DNA from: an uncultured Bacillota bacterium
GTDB lineage: Bacteria; Bacillota; Clostridia; Lachnospirales; CAG-274
Direction of reading: 5' to 3'
DNA length: 64,000 bases
Assembly (NCBI GenBank): GCA_958426775.1
Contig: CATZZP010000002.1
Location: 1 to 64,000 of the forward strand
The number at the start of each line of letters is the position of its first letter. The stretch's first letter is position 1. This document shows positions 8,574-17,793 of the stretch, piece after piece. A program made the position numbers and the translations under genes. The notes under the pieces are model-generated. The model was not told the origin of the DNA. It saw only the letters and a list, made by a program, of their open reading frames with translations, and did no database searches.

Positions 8574-8927
8574 TTATCGGTTAAGCCAAAGTTTAATTCC
8601 CTCTGCTGCTTTGTTGTATGTGCGGCTTATTTCGGGCATAAGGTCACAAGCTCCCTGTAAATCACCGCCCCTTATAAGCTCCACCTGTTTTGAAAACAGG
8701 CTGTACAGGGGAGTAATTGATAAGTTGCCTGTCATACCTTTAAGCATATGTGAGGCTGAAAGCATATCCTCCGGATTTTTTTCCCTGACTGCCTCAGTAA
8801 GCTTTGTAATATTGGTATCCTCAATAAATTTTGTAAGAAAGCGTGAAACAAGGCTTTCATTTCCCATAAGTCTGTCAAGGAGGGATTTTACGTCTATACC
8901 TGCCTCTTCAAGATGATTATAGTTCAT
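8574..8927 (-). CDS. HPt phosphotransfer protein
   Basis: The product (117 residues) is a free-standing histidine phosphotransfer domain. His60 in SASHMLKGMTGN is the predicted phosphate carrier, with the conserved following Lys-Gly and a downstream helix typical of HPt bundles. It starts inside the stop codon of the HD-GYP regulator gene (TAATG, one base shared) and ends 11 bp before the hybrid kinase. It would pass phosphate from the receiver of the hybrid kinase to a separate receiver, most simply that of its neighbour. Confidence 0.93.
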   Translation of the reverse strand: MNYNHLEEAGIDVKSLLDRLMGNESLVSRFLTKFIEDTNITKLTEAVREKNPEDMLSASHMLKGMTGNLSITPLYSLFSKQVELIRGGDLQGACDLMPEISRTYNKAAEGIKLWLNR

Positions 8928-9997
8928 TATTCCTCCTCCTTCAGCTCACTGCAAAGCTTGAATATTTCAGGCTCTGCCTTAAAAAAGCATTCAAGCATTT
9001 CGGGGTTAAACACACCGCACTGACCTTTTTTAATCATTTCAACTGCCTTTTGGGATGAAAAGGCATCCTTGTAACAGCGTTTACTTGTAAGGGCGTCGTA
9101 AACGTCGGCAAGGGATACAACCTGTGCCCATTTTGATATTTCATCGCCCTTTAAGCCATCGGGATAGCCCCTGCCGTCCCATCTTTCGTGATGATGTCGG
9201 GCTATGTCCAGGGCATAGCGGTAAGCCTCGTTTTCTTTAAGCTGAGGTATATTTTCCAAAAGCTCGGCACCCTTTACGGTGTGAGTTTTCATAATTTCGT
9301 ACTCCTCTTCGGTCAGCTTGCCGGGTTTATTTAAAATAGCGTCGGGTATGGCAATCTTGCCTACATCGTGCATAACCGAAGCAAGTGCTATGCTTTCAAT
9401 ATCCTCAGAGGAAAGCCCCTCACCAAAGGCGGTATTTTTCAGCAGATATTCCGTAATTACCTTAATTCTGCGAATATGCTGACCGCTTTCACCGTCACGA
9501 AACTCGATTGCTGTTGAAAGGGCTTCAAGCATACCCTGGTTTAAGGTGATGATTTGTTCAGCTCTTTCAAGGAGCTGGCTTTGCTGTTGTCTTACCTTGT
9601 CACTTAAGCTCTTTCTTGCCTCAAAAAGCTCTACCACAGACTGTACTCGCTTTAAAACCACAAAGGGCAGTACGGGCTTGTTTATAACGTCCATTACCCC
9701 AAGCTCGTAGGCGTCCTTAATAACTGCTTCGTCAGCATGGGCGGTAATTAAAAATACAGGCAGTCTGTCCGTAAGCCCTTGGGCTTTTAAAGCCTGTAAT
9801 ACCTCAATGCCGCTCATTTCGGGCATCATAACATCAAGAAATACGGCACAGTAGCCTTTGGGGTCTGCAAGTATTTTCTCACAGCCCAGCCTGCCGTTTT
9901 CCGCCTCGTCCATATTATAATAAGGAGAAAAGATATTTTTAAGTATTTCTCTGTTAATAAAGTCATCATCAACCACAAGTATGGTTTTGCTTTGCAT
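8927..9997 (-). CDS. HD-GYP response regulator, probable c-di-GMP phosphodiesterase
   Basis: The protein (356 residues) joins a receiver (1-125, Asp10-12 and phosphoacceptor Asp55 in FLDVMMP) to an HD-GYP domain. The metal-binding HD lies in SVMHDVGKIAIPD near 210, and the HHHERWDGRGYP motif near 268 is complete. HD-GYP proteins hydrolyse c-di-GMP, a few prefer cGAMP. A short coiled-coil linker (about 127-155) joins the domains. AAAGGAGGGG precedes the ATG. It heads the three-gene phosphorelay operon and may also receive read-through from the transporter gene 34 bp upstream. Confidence 0.93.
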   Translation of the reverse strand: MQSKTILVVDDDFINREILKNIFSPYYNMDEAENGRLGCEKILADPKGYCAVFLDVMMPEMSGIEVLQALKAQGLTDRLPVFLITAHADEAVIKDAYELGVMDVINKPVLPFVVLKRVQSVVELFEARKSLSDKVRQQQSQLLERAEQIITLNQGMLEALSTAIEFRDGESGQHIRRIKVITEYLLKNTAFGEGLSSEDIESIALASVMHDVGKIAIPDAILNKPGKLTEEEYEIMKTHTVKGAELLENIPQLKENEAYRYALDIARHHHERWDGRGYPDGLKGDEISKWAQVVSLADVYDALTSKRCYKDAFSSQKAVEMIKKGQCGVFNPEMLECFFKAEPEIFKLCSELKEEE

Positions 9998-10031
9998 AAT
10001 TAAGCCCCTCCTTTGAGTGTGTGTTTGCGGG

Positions 10032-10937
10032 CTAAGCTTCTGCCTTAACAGGCTTGCTCCTGTCCAAGGTTAAAATAACTACGGTGCTTACAATAAGTAC
10101 AAGGCCGACTATGTCGGTTGACTTCATTTGGGTACCGAGCCATAAAAAGGCAATCAGGGCTGACGAAAGAGGCTCTATACTTGCACAAAGACTGCCTGTA
10201 ACAGAGCCTGCCAGCTGACAGCCCTTAATGTAAACACCGAAAGATACGATTGTACCTAAAACAGCCGTACCTAAAAAGGCAAGGGTTGCCTGAAAATCAG
10301 GGATATAGCTGAAGGTATATTCACTGTTGAATATAAAAAGGGGTATTGAGCCTATAAGGTTTCCCCAGCCTAAAACAGGCAAAACCCCCCATTTAGCAGA
10401 AATGGAAGGGGATTGAATGGAATATATGCCGTAGCAGACCCCCGCAAGAAGTCCCCAAAATAAGGCAGAGCCTGAAATAGAAAGGCTTTTTATATTGCCT
10501 CCCGTTGCCATAAAGAATACGCCCATCATGGCACAAAACAAGGCTGTAAGCTGAATAAAGCCCGGGGGTTTTTTGGTTGCCGTACAGGTGTAAACCATTA
10601 CAAGGGCAGGGGCTATGTACTCCAACACCGTTGCCGTAGCAGAGTTAGAGTAGGATATTGCCATAAAATATGAATGCTGACAGCCCATTACGCTTACAAA
10701 ACAGAATATAACCATAGGCAAAAGGCTTTCCTTGGAGAAAACCTTAAAAATATCAGCCTTATATTTAGGCAGAATACATATAAGTATCAGCATTCCCGAT
10801 ATAAAAAGCCTCCAGGCACTAAGCCACTGTGGGTTAGCACCCTTCTGCTCAAAAAGATACTGACCGCAGACACCTGAAAAGCCCCAAAATATGCCGCCTG
10901 TCAATGCCAGTATTATGCCCTTAAGCCGATTGCTCAA
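10032..10937 (-). CDS. EamA (DMT) family transporter
   Basis: The protein (301 residues) shows ten hydrophobic segments in two EamA halves, the usual size for the drug/metabolite transporter superfamily. The first half begins with GGIFWGFSGVCGQYLF. Such proteins often export amino acids or other metabolites; the substrate cannot be told from sequence. Its start overlaps the rsfS stop by four bases (ATGA), so it is the last gene of the minus-strand operon that begins at 13931. Confidence 0.9.
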   Translation of the reverse strand: MSNRLKGIILALTGGIFWGFSGVCGQYLFEQKGANPQWLSAWRLFISGMLILICILPKYKADIFKVFSKESLLPMVIFCFVSVMGCQHSYFMAISYSNSATATVLEYIAPALVMVYTCTATKKPPGFIQLTALFCAMMGVFFMATGGNIKSLSISGSALFWGLLAGVCYGIYSIQSPSISAKWGVLPVLGWGNLIGSIPLFIFNSEYTFSYIPDFQATLAFLGTAVLGTIVSFGVYIKGCQLAGSVTGSLCASIEPLSSALIAFLWLGTQMKSTDIVGLVLIVSTVVILTLDRSKPVKAEA

Positions 10938-11293
10938 CTGTTAAGCTCCTGGTCTGTAAGTGTGCGTGCGTCACCCCAGATACGCTCAAGATTATAAAAT
11001 TCCCTGTCCTCTTTATTAAAAAGATGTACAACTATCTCGCCGAAATCAAGTAAAAGCCAGCTCTTGGTCTGCATACCCTCGGAGTGGTTAAGCCTGTAGC
11101 CTGCCTTGTAAAGTGCCTCCTCTACGGTATCTGCCATAGCCTTAAGCTGGTTAGGGTTGTTACCCCCTGCTATAATAAAATAGTCTGCCATAGGTGTAAG
11201 CTTGCCTGTTTCAAGCACCTTAATGTCTATTGCAAGCTTGTCGTCAAGAGCCTTGTAGGCAGCCTTTACTGCGTTTAAAATATCCTTTGTCAT
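10934..11293 (-). CDS. rsfS: Ribosomal silencing factor RsfS
   Basis: RsfS (119 residues) binds ribosomal protein L14 and keeps subunits apart when nutrients are short. The family pattern is clear: ADYFIIAGGNNPNQLKAMAD near 36-55, then SWLLLDFGEIVVHLF near 83-97 and a late REFYNLERIWGD. GGAGG lies upstream. It follows the nadD-yqeK fusion by 11 bp, the conserved order in Firmicutes (nadD, yqeK, rsfS), which supports all three calls. Confidence 0.96.
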   Translation of the reverse strand: MTKDILNAVKAAYKALDDKLAIDIKVLETGKLTPMADYFIIAGGNNPNQLKAMADTVEEALYKAGYRLNHSEGMQTKSWLLLDFGEIVVHLFNKEDREFYNLERIWGDARTLTDQELNS

Positions 11294-11304
11294 TAATATC
11301 CTCC

Positions 11305-12528
11305 TTATAAGTCGGCATAATATACAACCGCCTCTGTGCTGAGAGGGTGTATAAGCCTGCTTTTTTTTGTGTTGTAGTCTATAGTGTTGTTAAGGGCAAA
11401 CTCCATTGCCTTATTTAAGTTGCTGTAGGCAAGAGCCTTCATTTCCTCTATGCCCTTAAAGGGCTTGCGTGACGGCTCGAAAAAGTCTGCCAGATAAATA
11501 ATTTTTTCCAAATCGGACATTTCAGCCCTGCCTGTGGTGTGGTAGCGGATTGCGTTTAAAATATCCTCATCCTCAATGCCGTATTCATGCCTTGCAACCT
11601 CTGCTCCCAAAAAGCTGTGAATAAGGTCGGGCTGAGATTTAAGCACCTCATCAAGCTCTAAATTGTATTTTTCGCAAAGCTCCAGTGCCTCTTCGGTGGA
11701 GTAGTCCTTGGCACAGTCGTGAAGTATACCTGCAATATATGCCCTTTCAGGCTCAATATCGTAAAGCTCTGCAAGCTTTAGTGCCTCTTCGGCTACACCT
11801 CTTGTGTGCAAAAACCGCTTCGGACTAAGCTCATAGTGGAGCTGCTTTTTAATTGACTTTAAATCAAAGTCCTTTATATTAAGGTTAAGCTCGTCTGTGT
11901 AAAGACCTTCGTTGCGGATATAGCCCTTTACGGAGCTTGGTACAAGGTAGCTTATTGCTTTGCCTGCAAAAATCCTGTTGCGTATATCCGTTGAGGAAAT
12001 TGCAAGGGCGGGTACCTCAAGGAGAGTAATTTCCGCACCATAGTCTTTTTCCAGCTCCTTTATGGTTTGCCTGAGGTGCTTTGACTTAATGCCGGGACGG
12101 GTAACTGCTATAAAGGAGCAGATTTCCATAAGCTCCTTTGGCTTATGCCAGGTAGGTAACTCCTCAATGGCATCGGCACCTGTTATAAAGTAAATCTTAC
12201 AATCCTTGTCACAATGCCTTTTAACCTCTTTAACCGTTTCAATGGAGTAGCAGAGGGTCTGCTTGTCTGTTTCAAAGCGTGATACACAAAAGAACGGATT
12301 ATCAGAGGTTGCAAGCACCGTCATTATATATCTTGTAAGGGGCGGTGTTATGCCTGTGCCTTGCTTGTGAGGCGGGGTGCCTGTGGGCATAAAAACAATC
12401 CTTTCAAGCTCCATTTCGTCCCTTGCCGCCTCTGCCGCAACAAGGTGTCCGTAGTGTATGGGGTCAAAGGTGCCGCCCATAATAGCTATTCTTTTCAGTC
12501 CCCTTAAATTTAAGCTGTTATCTGTCAT
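11305..12528 (-). CDS. nadD-yqeK: Fused NadD nicotinate-nucleotide adenylyltransferase and YqeK HD hydrolase
   Basis: One 407-residue frame holds two enzymes normally made by neighbouring genes. Residues 12-200 are NadD, which makes deamido-NAD from nicotinate mononucleotide and ATP; the nucleotidyltransferase motif GGTFDPIHYGH is at 18-28 and the ISSTDIR motif near 180. Residues 215-407 are YqeK, with the HD metal site ILHDCAKD near 270; YqeK-type proteins hydrolyse diadenosine tetraphosphate symmetrically. The ATG at 12528 follows GGAG. It overlaps the glycosylase gene by 11 bp. No stop or frameshift separates the halves. Confidence 0.95.
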   Translation of the reverse strand: MTDNSLNLRGLKRIAIMGGTFDPIHYGHLVAAEAARDEMELERIVFMPTGTPPHKQGTGITPPLTRYIMTVLATSDNPFFCVSRFETDKQTLCYSIETVKEVKRHCDKDCKIYFITGADAIEELPTWHKPKELMEICSFIAVTRPGIKSKHLRQTIKELEKDYGAEITLLEVPALAISSTDIRNRIFAGKAISYLVPSSVKGYIRNEGLYTDELNLNIKDFDLKSIKKQLHYELSPKRFLHTRGVAEEALKLAELYDIEPERAYIAGILHDCAKDYSTEEALELCEKYNLELDEVLKSQPDLIHSFLGAEVARHEYGIEDEDILNAIRYHTTGRAEMSDLEKIIYLADFFEPSRKPFKGIEEMKALAYSNLNKAMEFALNNTIDYNTKKSRLIHPLSTEAVVYYADL

Positions 12529-13102
12529 AGTAAAATCTCCATAAAAAATCCTTTGCTTCTTCAGCATAATCTATATTAATTCTTTTTCCCGTTTTTATCT
12601 CACGGGGTACTATATCCCTTTCAATAAAAAGGGTATTCCCCGTTAAATCGGTCATATTATTGCTTTTGCCAATGCCTAAGGCAAGACAGAGCTTGCCGGG
12701 ACCGTTTGCAAGGTTCTTACGCTGATATGAGCTAAGCTCACCGTAAGGCTTATTATACCTCATAAGTGAAAGAGCGTCCACATCCCCTACAGCCTCACCG
12801 CCGCGTATTAAAACCGCACATGGCTCATCCAGCTCAGTTACTGCGTTTAAACAGCTGTACATACCGTAGATAAGGTAAACATAAGCAATACCGCCGTGCA
12901 TATACATAGCCCTTGTACGCTCTGTTTTTTTATTGCCGTAGGTGTGACAGCCCTTGTCGTTTACACCGCAGTATGCCTCGGTTTCGGTAATGCGTAACTC
13001 AAGCCGCTTATTGTCCCTTATGTGGACTATTCTGCAGCCTAAAAGCTCCCTTGCAACCGTCAGGGTATCCCTTTGGTAAAATGCCTTATCAAGCTTTGTC
13101 AT
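12518..13102 (-). CDS. 3-methyladenine DNA glycosylase, AAG/Mpg family
   Basis: The product (194 residues) removes alkylated purines from DNA. It has the family features RELLGCRIVHI near the start, ITETEAYCG with the catalytic glutamate, then HTYGNKKTERTRAMY and GIAYVYLIYGMY, and LANGPGKLCLALGI. I prefer the ATG at 13102 since the extra residues from 13159 are not family-like. The start lies within the last codons of the TIM-barrel gene and lacks a strong ribosome binding site, so coupled translation is likely. Confidence 0.92.
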   Translation of the reverse strand: MTKLDKAFYQRDTLTVARELLGCRIVHIRDNKRLELRITETEAYCGVNDKGCHTYGNKKTERTRAMYMHGGIAYVYLIYGMYSCLNAVTELDEPCAVLIRGGEAVGDVDALSLMRYNKPYGELSSYQRKNLANGPGKLCLALGIGKSNNMTDLTGNTLFIERDIVPREIKTGKRINIDYAEEAKDFLWRFYYDR

Positions 13103-13931
13103 ATATATTTTGTAAATACTCGCAGTCGCTGTGGTAACGGCCTTCGTTGGAGTTTTCAATAAGCATGGTTATATGGGGCTTTCTCTCCTTAAGGTGCTTA
13201 AATAAAGGCTCATAATGGAAAAGTCCCTCGCCTACCTGCTCAAAGGCAACATCACCCTTTTCATCAAGCTTAAAGTCCTTGATGTGCATAACGCTTACCC
13301 TGTCGCCGTAGTACTTGAATACCTTGTCAATAACCTCCTCTTGATTTTGGTAGTTGTTTCTGTCAAGGAGGTTTACAGGGTCAAGAATAACCTCAACATT
13401 AGGTGAGTCAATATCCCGTAAAAAGCGGAACATCATCTCAGGTGAGTAAAGGGTATGGGTTGCAACACCCTCAACGCCTACTATTACACCCAGCTTTTCA
13501 GCCGCCGCCACAATTTCACGCATACTCTTTAAAAGGAGCTGATAAGCACCCTCTGTATAGGTAGCAGGCACAATTTTAAAGTCAGGGTCAAGGCGTCCTG
13601 TTTCAGTACCTACCATATCGGCACCTAACATACGTGCATACTTTAAATGCTCAATAAAGGTTGCAACAGCCTCCTGCCTTTTTGACTCAATGGGGTTTGT
13701 AGGGTTAATATAACAGCCTAAAACCGCAACGTGTATATCATTTTGTTTAAGCCTTTTTGAAATATAGTGTGCAAGACCGGGGTTATAGTTGCCCAGCGTA
13801 AAATCTATATCGGAAATGGATTTTTTAAAGGCAAGCTGTACCAAATCAATGTTATTTGCCTTAACCTTAGCTAAAAAATCATCAAAGCATTGCTTGCCGC
13901 CAAGGTCGTGTCCTCTCATACCAAAGCTCAT
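13089..13931 (-). CDS. Sugar phosphate isomerase/epimerase-like TIM barrel protein
   Basis: The 280-residue protein has the xylose-isomerase-like TIM-barrel pattern. Segments include MLGADMVGTETG, then GVIVGVEGVATHT, a metal-site-like ILDPVNLL, and VMHIKDFKL near the C-terminus, with acidic and histidine residues placed as metal ligands. Substrate is unknown. It is the first gene of the minus-strand operon and overlaps the DNA glycosylase gene by 14 bp. Confidence 0.85.
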   Translation of the reverse strand: MSFGMRGHDLGGKQCFDDFLAKVKANNIDLVQLAFKKSISDIDFTLGNYNPGLAHYISKRLKQNDIHVAVLGCYINPTNPIESKRQEAVATFIEHLKYARMLGADMVGTETGRLDPDFKIVPATYTEGAYQLLLKSMREIVAAAEKLGVIVGVEGVATHTLYSPEMMFRFLRDIDSPNVEVILDPVNLLDRNNYQNQEEVIDKVFKYYGDRVSVMHIKDFKLDEKGDVAFEQVGEGLFHYEPLFKHLKERKPHITMLIENSNEGRYHSDCEYLQNIYDKA

Positions 13932-14055
13932 AATATCACCTCATAATTATTTTTTGTATATTATAACACAGTTTGATACCTTTCTTCAAGGATAATAAAG
14001 CCTGTATTGATATTTTTTTACTGTTTTGAAACCAATAATTTTTGCTATTTTGTTA

Positions 14056-14084
14056 TTGCGTACGGGTGTAAAATTTGTTATTAT
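14056..14084 (+). promoter_or_regulatory. Probable purine operon promoter
   Basis: TTGCGT (14056-14061) is 17 bp from TATTAT (14079-14084), about 60 bp before the purC ATG. No purine riboswitch aptamer was recognised in this leader, so any purine control would be by a protein or elsewhere. Confidence 0.45.
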
Positions 14085-14143
14085 ATAAATGTATGATTAT
14101 GTTAAGTAAAAAACCTATTATAAATAAAAGCGAGGTCTTATTA

Positions 14144-14860
14144 ATGGAAAAGCAGGAACTGTTGTATGAGGGCAAGGCAAAAAAGGTGTACGCTACAGAG
14201 GACAGCACCCTTTGTATTTTTGAGTACAAGGACGACGCTACAGCCTTTAACGGTCAGAAAAAAGGCTCCTTTGAGGGTAAGGGCGTAATTAACAACCGTA
14301 TGGCAAACTTTATCTTCCGTTTGCTGGAAAAGGACGGGGTTAAAACCCACCTTGTTGAGGAAATAAACGACAGAGATACCCTTGTTAAAAGGGTGGATAT
14401 TATCCCCCTTGAGGTTATTGTAAGAAATATTGCGGCAGGCTCATTTTCACAGCGTTACGGCGTTGAAGAGGGTACTCCCTTTACTGCACCTACACTTGAG
14501 TTCAGCTACAAGAATGATGAGCTTGGCGACCCACTTATAAATGACTATCAGGCAATTGCCTTAGGCATTACAAACAGAGATGAAATTAATCAGATAAGCG
14601 AAATTGCCTTTAAGGTAAACGAAAGCCTTAAAAAGATATTCTTAAATATCGGTATCAAGCTTGTTGACTTTAAGATTGAGCTTGGTAAAACAGCTGAGGG
14701 CGAAATTGTGCTTGCCGATGAAATCAGCCCCGATACCTGCAGACTCTGGGATGCAGAAACCAATAAAAAGCTTGATAAGGACCGCTTCAGACGTGACCTT
14801 GGTGAGTTCAGCGAGGTTTACCATGAGGTATGGGCAAGACTTACAGACTTTTATAAATAA
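14144..14860 (+). CDS. purC: SAICAR synthase
   Basis: PurC (238 residues) joins CAIR with aspartate using ATP in purine synthesis. Typical features are LLYEGKAKKVY at the N-terminus, the FNGQKKGSFEGKG segment, the PLEVIVRNIAAGSF motif and the LADEISPDTCRLWD motif. I chose ATG 14144, preceded by GAGGT, because an in-frame start at 14075 would add a non-family leader. It begins a same-strand series with purF, purB and purA. Confidence 0.97.
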   Translation: MEKQELLYEGKAKKVYATEDSTLCIFEYKDDATAFNGQKKGSFEGKGVINNRMANFIFRLLEKDGVKTHLVEEINDRDTLVKRVDIIPLEVIVRNIAAGSFSQRYGVEEGTPFTAPTLEFSYKNDELGDPLINDYQAIALGITNRDEINQISEIAFKVNESLKKIFLNIGIKLVDFKIELGKTAEGEIVLADEISPDTCRLWDAETNKKLDKDRFRRDLGEFSEVYHEVWARLTDFYK

Positions 14861-14908
14861 TATTGTCAGTTAAGGCAGAGCCTTAGCTTATTGCAAAAGG
14901 AGGACACT

Positions 14909-16294
14909 ATGTCTAAAATACATGAGGAATGCGGTGTTTTCGGTATATGGGACCCTAAGGGCAACCCTGCCAATACTACCTACTACGGCCTTGTAGCACT
15001 TCAGCACCGAGGTCAGGAGGGCTGCGGTATAGCAGTAAACCGTGACAGAGAGATTTACTTCTATAAGGACCAGGGGCTTGCCAACGAGGTCTTTAATGAG
15101 GAAAGATTAGCAAAGCTCAAGGGCAGAATGGCAATAGGTCATGTACGCTACTCAACAGCAGGCGGCTCTGCAAGAGAAAATGTACAGCCCCTTGTATTAA
15201 GATATATTAAGGGTACACTTGCCATCAGCCATAACGGTAATATTACAAATACCGCAGAGATTAAAAAGGAGCTTGAGCATAACGGTGCTATCTTCCAGAC
15301 AACTGCCGATACAGAGGTAATTGCTTACCTTATTGCAAGGGAGAGAATTAACAGCGGTTCCATTGAGGCGGCAGTTAAAAATGCAGTTAAAAAGCTTAAG
15401 GGTGCATTTTCACTCCTTGTAATGAGTCCTAACAAGCTTATTGCCGCAAGAGATCCCTGGGGTTTCAGACCTCTTTGTATGGGCAAGAGAGATGAGGCTG
15501 TTGTTTTTGCAAGCGAAACCTGTGCCTTTGATGCTATAGATGCAGAGTTTGTAAGAGATGTACGTCCCGGTGAAATTATTACCCTTGAGGACGGACAAAT
15601 GCGTACAGATACAGAGCTTTGCGGAGGTCCCTCAAGCCTTTGTATCTTTGAGCATATATACTTTGCCCGTCCCGACAGCTTTGTTGAGGGCGAGGTTGTA
15701 CACGAATGCCGTAAAAGAGCAGGTGCCTTCCTTGCACAGCAGGCTCCCGTTGATGCAGACATAGTTATAGGTGTGCCTGACAGCGGCCTTTCCGCCGCAC
15801 AGGGCTATGCGGAGTACAGCGGTATCCCTGAGGATACAGGCTTTATTAAAAATAAGTATATTGCTCGTACCTTTATTAAGCCTACTCAGGATTCCCGTGA
15901 AACTGCCGTTAAAATGAAGCTTAACGTTTTAAAAAGCGTTGTAAAGGGCAAAAGAGTTATTATGGTTGACGACAGTATCGTAAGAGGTACTACAAGCGGC
16001 AGAATTGTAAATATGTTAAGAGAGGCGGGAGCTAAAGAGGTACATGTGAGAATAAGCTCACCTGCCTTTACATGGCCATGCTTTTTCGGTACGGATATAC
16101 CAAACAGAAGCCAGCTTATAGCCAACAGCCATACCGTTGAGGAAACAGCTAAGCTTATTCACGCTGATTCCCTTGAATATTTAAGTCTTGAAAATCTGCA
16201 TAAGATTGCACCTGCAAGTAATTTAGGCTTCTGTGATGCCTGCTTTACGGGTAAATATCCTGTAGATGTTACACACCTGCTTAAGGAGGATTAA
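14909..16294 (+). CDS. purF: Amidophosphoribosyltransferase
   Basis: PurF (462 residues) makes phosphoribosylamine from PRPP and glutamine, the first committed purine step. After the ATG at 14909 (site AAAAGGAGGAC) comes a short propeptide MSKIHEE, then Cys8, which becomes the N-terminal nucleophile of the glutaminase domain. RGQEGCGIA and GHVRYST are present. The PRPP motif VIMVDDSIVRGTT is near 350. The C-terminus has cysteines in CFFGTDIP and GFCDACFTG, consistent with the iron-sulfur-containing Bacillus type. Confidence 0.97.
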   Translation: MSKIHEECGVFGIWDPKGNPANTTYYGLVALQHRGQEGCGIAVNRDREIYFYKDQGLANEVFNEERLAKLKGRMAIGHVRYSTAGGSARENVQPLVLRYIKGTLAISHNGNITNTAEIKKELEHNGAIFQTTADTEVIAYLIARERINSGSIEAAVKNAVKKLKGAFSLLVMSPNKLIAARDPWGFRPLCMGKRDEAVVFASETCAFDAIDAEFVRDVRPGEIITLEDGQMRTDTELCGGPSSLCIFEHIYFARPDSFVEGEVVHECRKRAGAFLAQQAPVDADIVIGVPDSGLSAAQGYAEYSGIPEDTGFIKNKYIARTFIKPTQDSRETAVKMKLNVLKSVVKGKRVIMVDDSIVRGTTSGRIVNMLREAGAKEVHVRISSPAFTWPCFFGTDIPNRSQLIANSHTVEETAKLIHADSLEYLSLENLHKIAPASNLGFCDACFTGKYPVDVTHLLKED

Positions 16295-16295
16295 A

Positions 16296-17726
16296 ATGAA
16301 AAATATTTACGAAAGTCCGCTTAACTCACGTTATGCAAGTGACGAAATGAAGGAGATTTTCTCCCCTGACAGAAAGTTCAAAACCTGGAGAAGGCTCTGG
16401 ATTACCCTTGCAGAGGTTGAAAAGGAGTTAGGTCTTGATATAACAGACGAACAGATTGAAGAGCTTAAGGCTCATAAGGACGATATTAACTATGAGGTAG
16501 CCGCTGAAAGAGAAAAGCAGGTAAGACATGATGTTATGGCTCATGTGTATGCCTACGGTCAGCAGTGTCCTAAGGCAAAGGGTATTATCCACTTAGGTGC
16601 TACAAGCTGTTATGTAGGCGATAACACTGATATTATCCTTATGATAGATGCTATGAAGCTTATAAGGGCAAAGGTGCTTTCCGTTATAAGCAAGCTTTCC
16701 GACTTTGCCTTAAAGTATAAGGATATGCCTACCTTGGGCTTTACCCATTTCCAGGCTGCACAGACTACAACGGTAGGTAAGCGTGCTTGCCTTTGGATTC
16801 AGGATTTAATGATGGACTTAGAGCAGATTGACTTTGTTTTAAGCACAACCAAGCTTTTAGGCTCAAAGGGTACTACAGGTACACAGGGCAGCTTTATGGA
16901 GCTTTTCGGCAACGACAGCGACAAGGTTCGCCGTCTTGACGAAATGATTGCGGAAAAGCTGGGATACAGCGGTGTGTTTGCAGTAAGCGGTCAGACCTAT
17001 TCAAGAAAGCTTGACTCAATTTATGCAAACGTATTAAGCGGTATAGCCCAGAGCTGTACAAAGTTTGCCAATGATATAAGGCTTTTACAGCACCTTAAGG
17101 AAATTGAGGAGCCTTTTGAAAAGAACCAGATAGGTTCATCAGCTATGGCTTACAAGCGTAACCCTATGAGATGTGAAAGAATAACAGGTCTTGCAAGATA
17201 TATTATGGTAGATGCCCTTAACCCTGCCTTTACTACAGCAGGTCAGTGGTTTGAGAGAACTCTTGATGACAGCTCAAATAAGCGTATCTCCATTCCTGAG
17301 GCTTTCCTTGCCTGCGATGCTATCTTAGGCATTTACAACAACGTAGCAGAGGGTCTTGTGGTTTATCCAAAGGTAATTGAAAAGCACCTTATGGAGGAAC
17401 TGCCCTTTATGGCTACCGAGGTTATTATTATGGACGGCGTTAAAAACGGCGGCGACAGACAGGAGCTTCACGAGGCTATACGTGTACACTCCATGGAAGC
17501 GGCTAAAAACGTTAAGCAGAACGGCGGTAAGAATGACCTTATTGAGAGAATTGCAAATGACCCCGTTTTCGGTATGAGGTACGAGGATTTACAGAAAATA
17601 CTTGCACCTAAAAACTTTGTAGGCAGAGCTCCCCAGCAGGTGGAGGAATATATAACAGGTCAGGTTATGCCTGTGGTTGAGGCAAACCGCAGTGAGCTTA
17701 TAGCTCATACAGAGCTTAATGTATAA
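16296..17726 (+). CDS. purB: Adenylosuccinate lyase
   Basis: PurB (476 residues) acts twice in purine synthesis, splitting fumarate from SAICAR and from adenylosuccinate. The fumarase-family signature GSSAMAYKRNPMR is near residue 284, and the LGATSCYVGDNTD and TLGFTHFQAAQ segments mark substrate-binding loops. The start follows AGGAGG immediately after the purF stop with a one-base gap. It belongs to the larger, eukaryote-like subgroup by length. Confidence 0.96.
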   Translation: MKNIYESPLNSRYASDEMKEIFSPDRKFKTWRRLWITLAEVEKELGLDITDEQIEELKAHKDDINYEVAAEREKQVRHDVMAHVYAYGQQCPKAKGIIHLGATSCYVGDNTDIILMIDAMKLIRAKVLSVISKLSDFALKYKDMPTLGFTHFQAAQTTTVGKRACLWIQDLMMDLEQIDFVLSTTKLLGSKGTTGTQGSFMELFGNDSDKVRRLDEMIAEKLGYSGVFAVSGQTYSRKLDSIYANVLSGIAQSCTKFANDIRLLQHLKEIEEPFEKNQIGSSAMAYKRNPMRCERITGLARYIMVDALNPAFTTAGQWFERTLDDSSNKRISIPEAFLACDAILGIYNNVAEGLVVYPKVIEKHLMEELPFMATEVIIMDGVKNGGDRQELHEAIRVHSMEAAKNVKQNGGKNDLIERIANDPVFGMRYEDLQKILAPKNFVGRAPQQVEEYITGQVMPVVEANRSELIAHTELNV

Positions 17727-17793
17727 GCATCTATACAACTTATTTTAAATTTATGCGTAGGTGTTTTATGCCTACAGCAAGGAGGTTATTACT

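Noticed and set aside
14085..14143. Purine riboswitch before purC
   Set aside because: The leader is too short and lacks the conserved loops of the purine aptamer.
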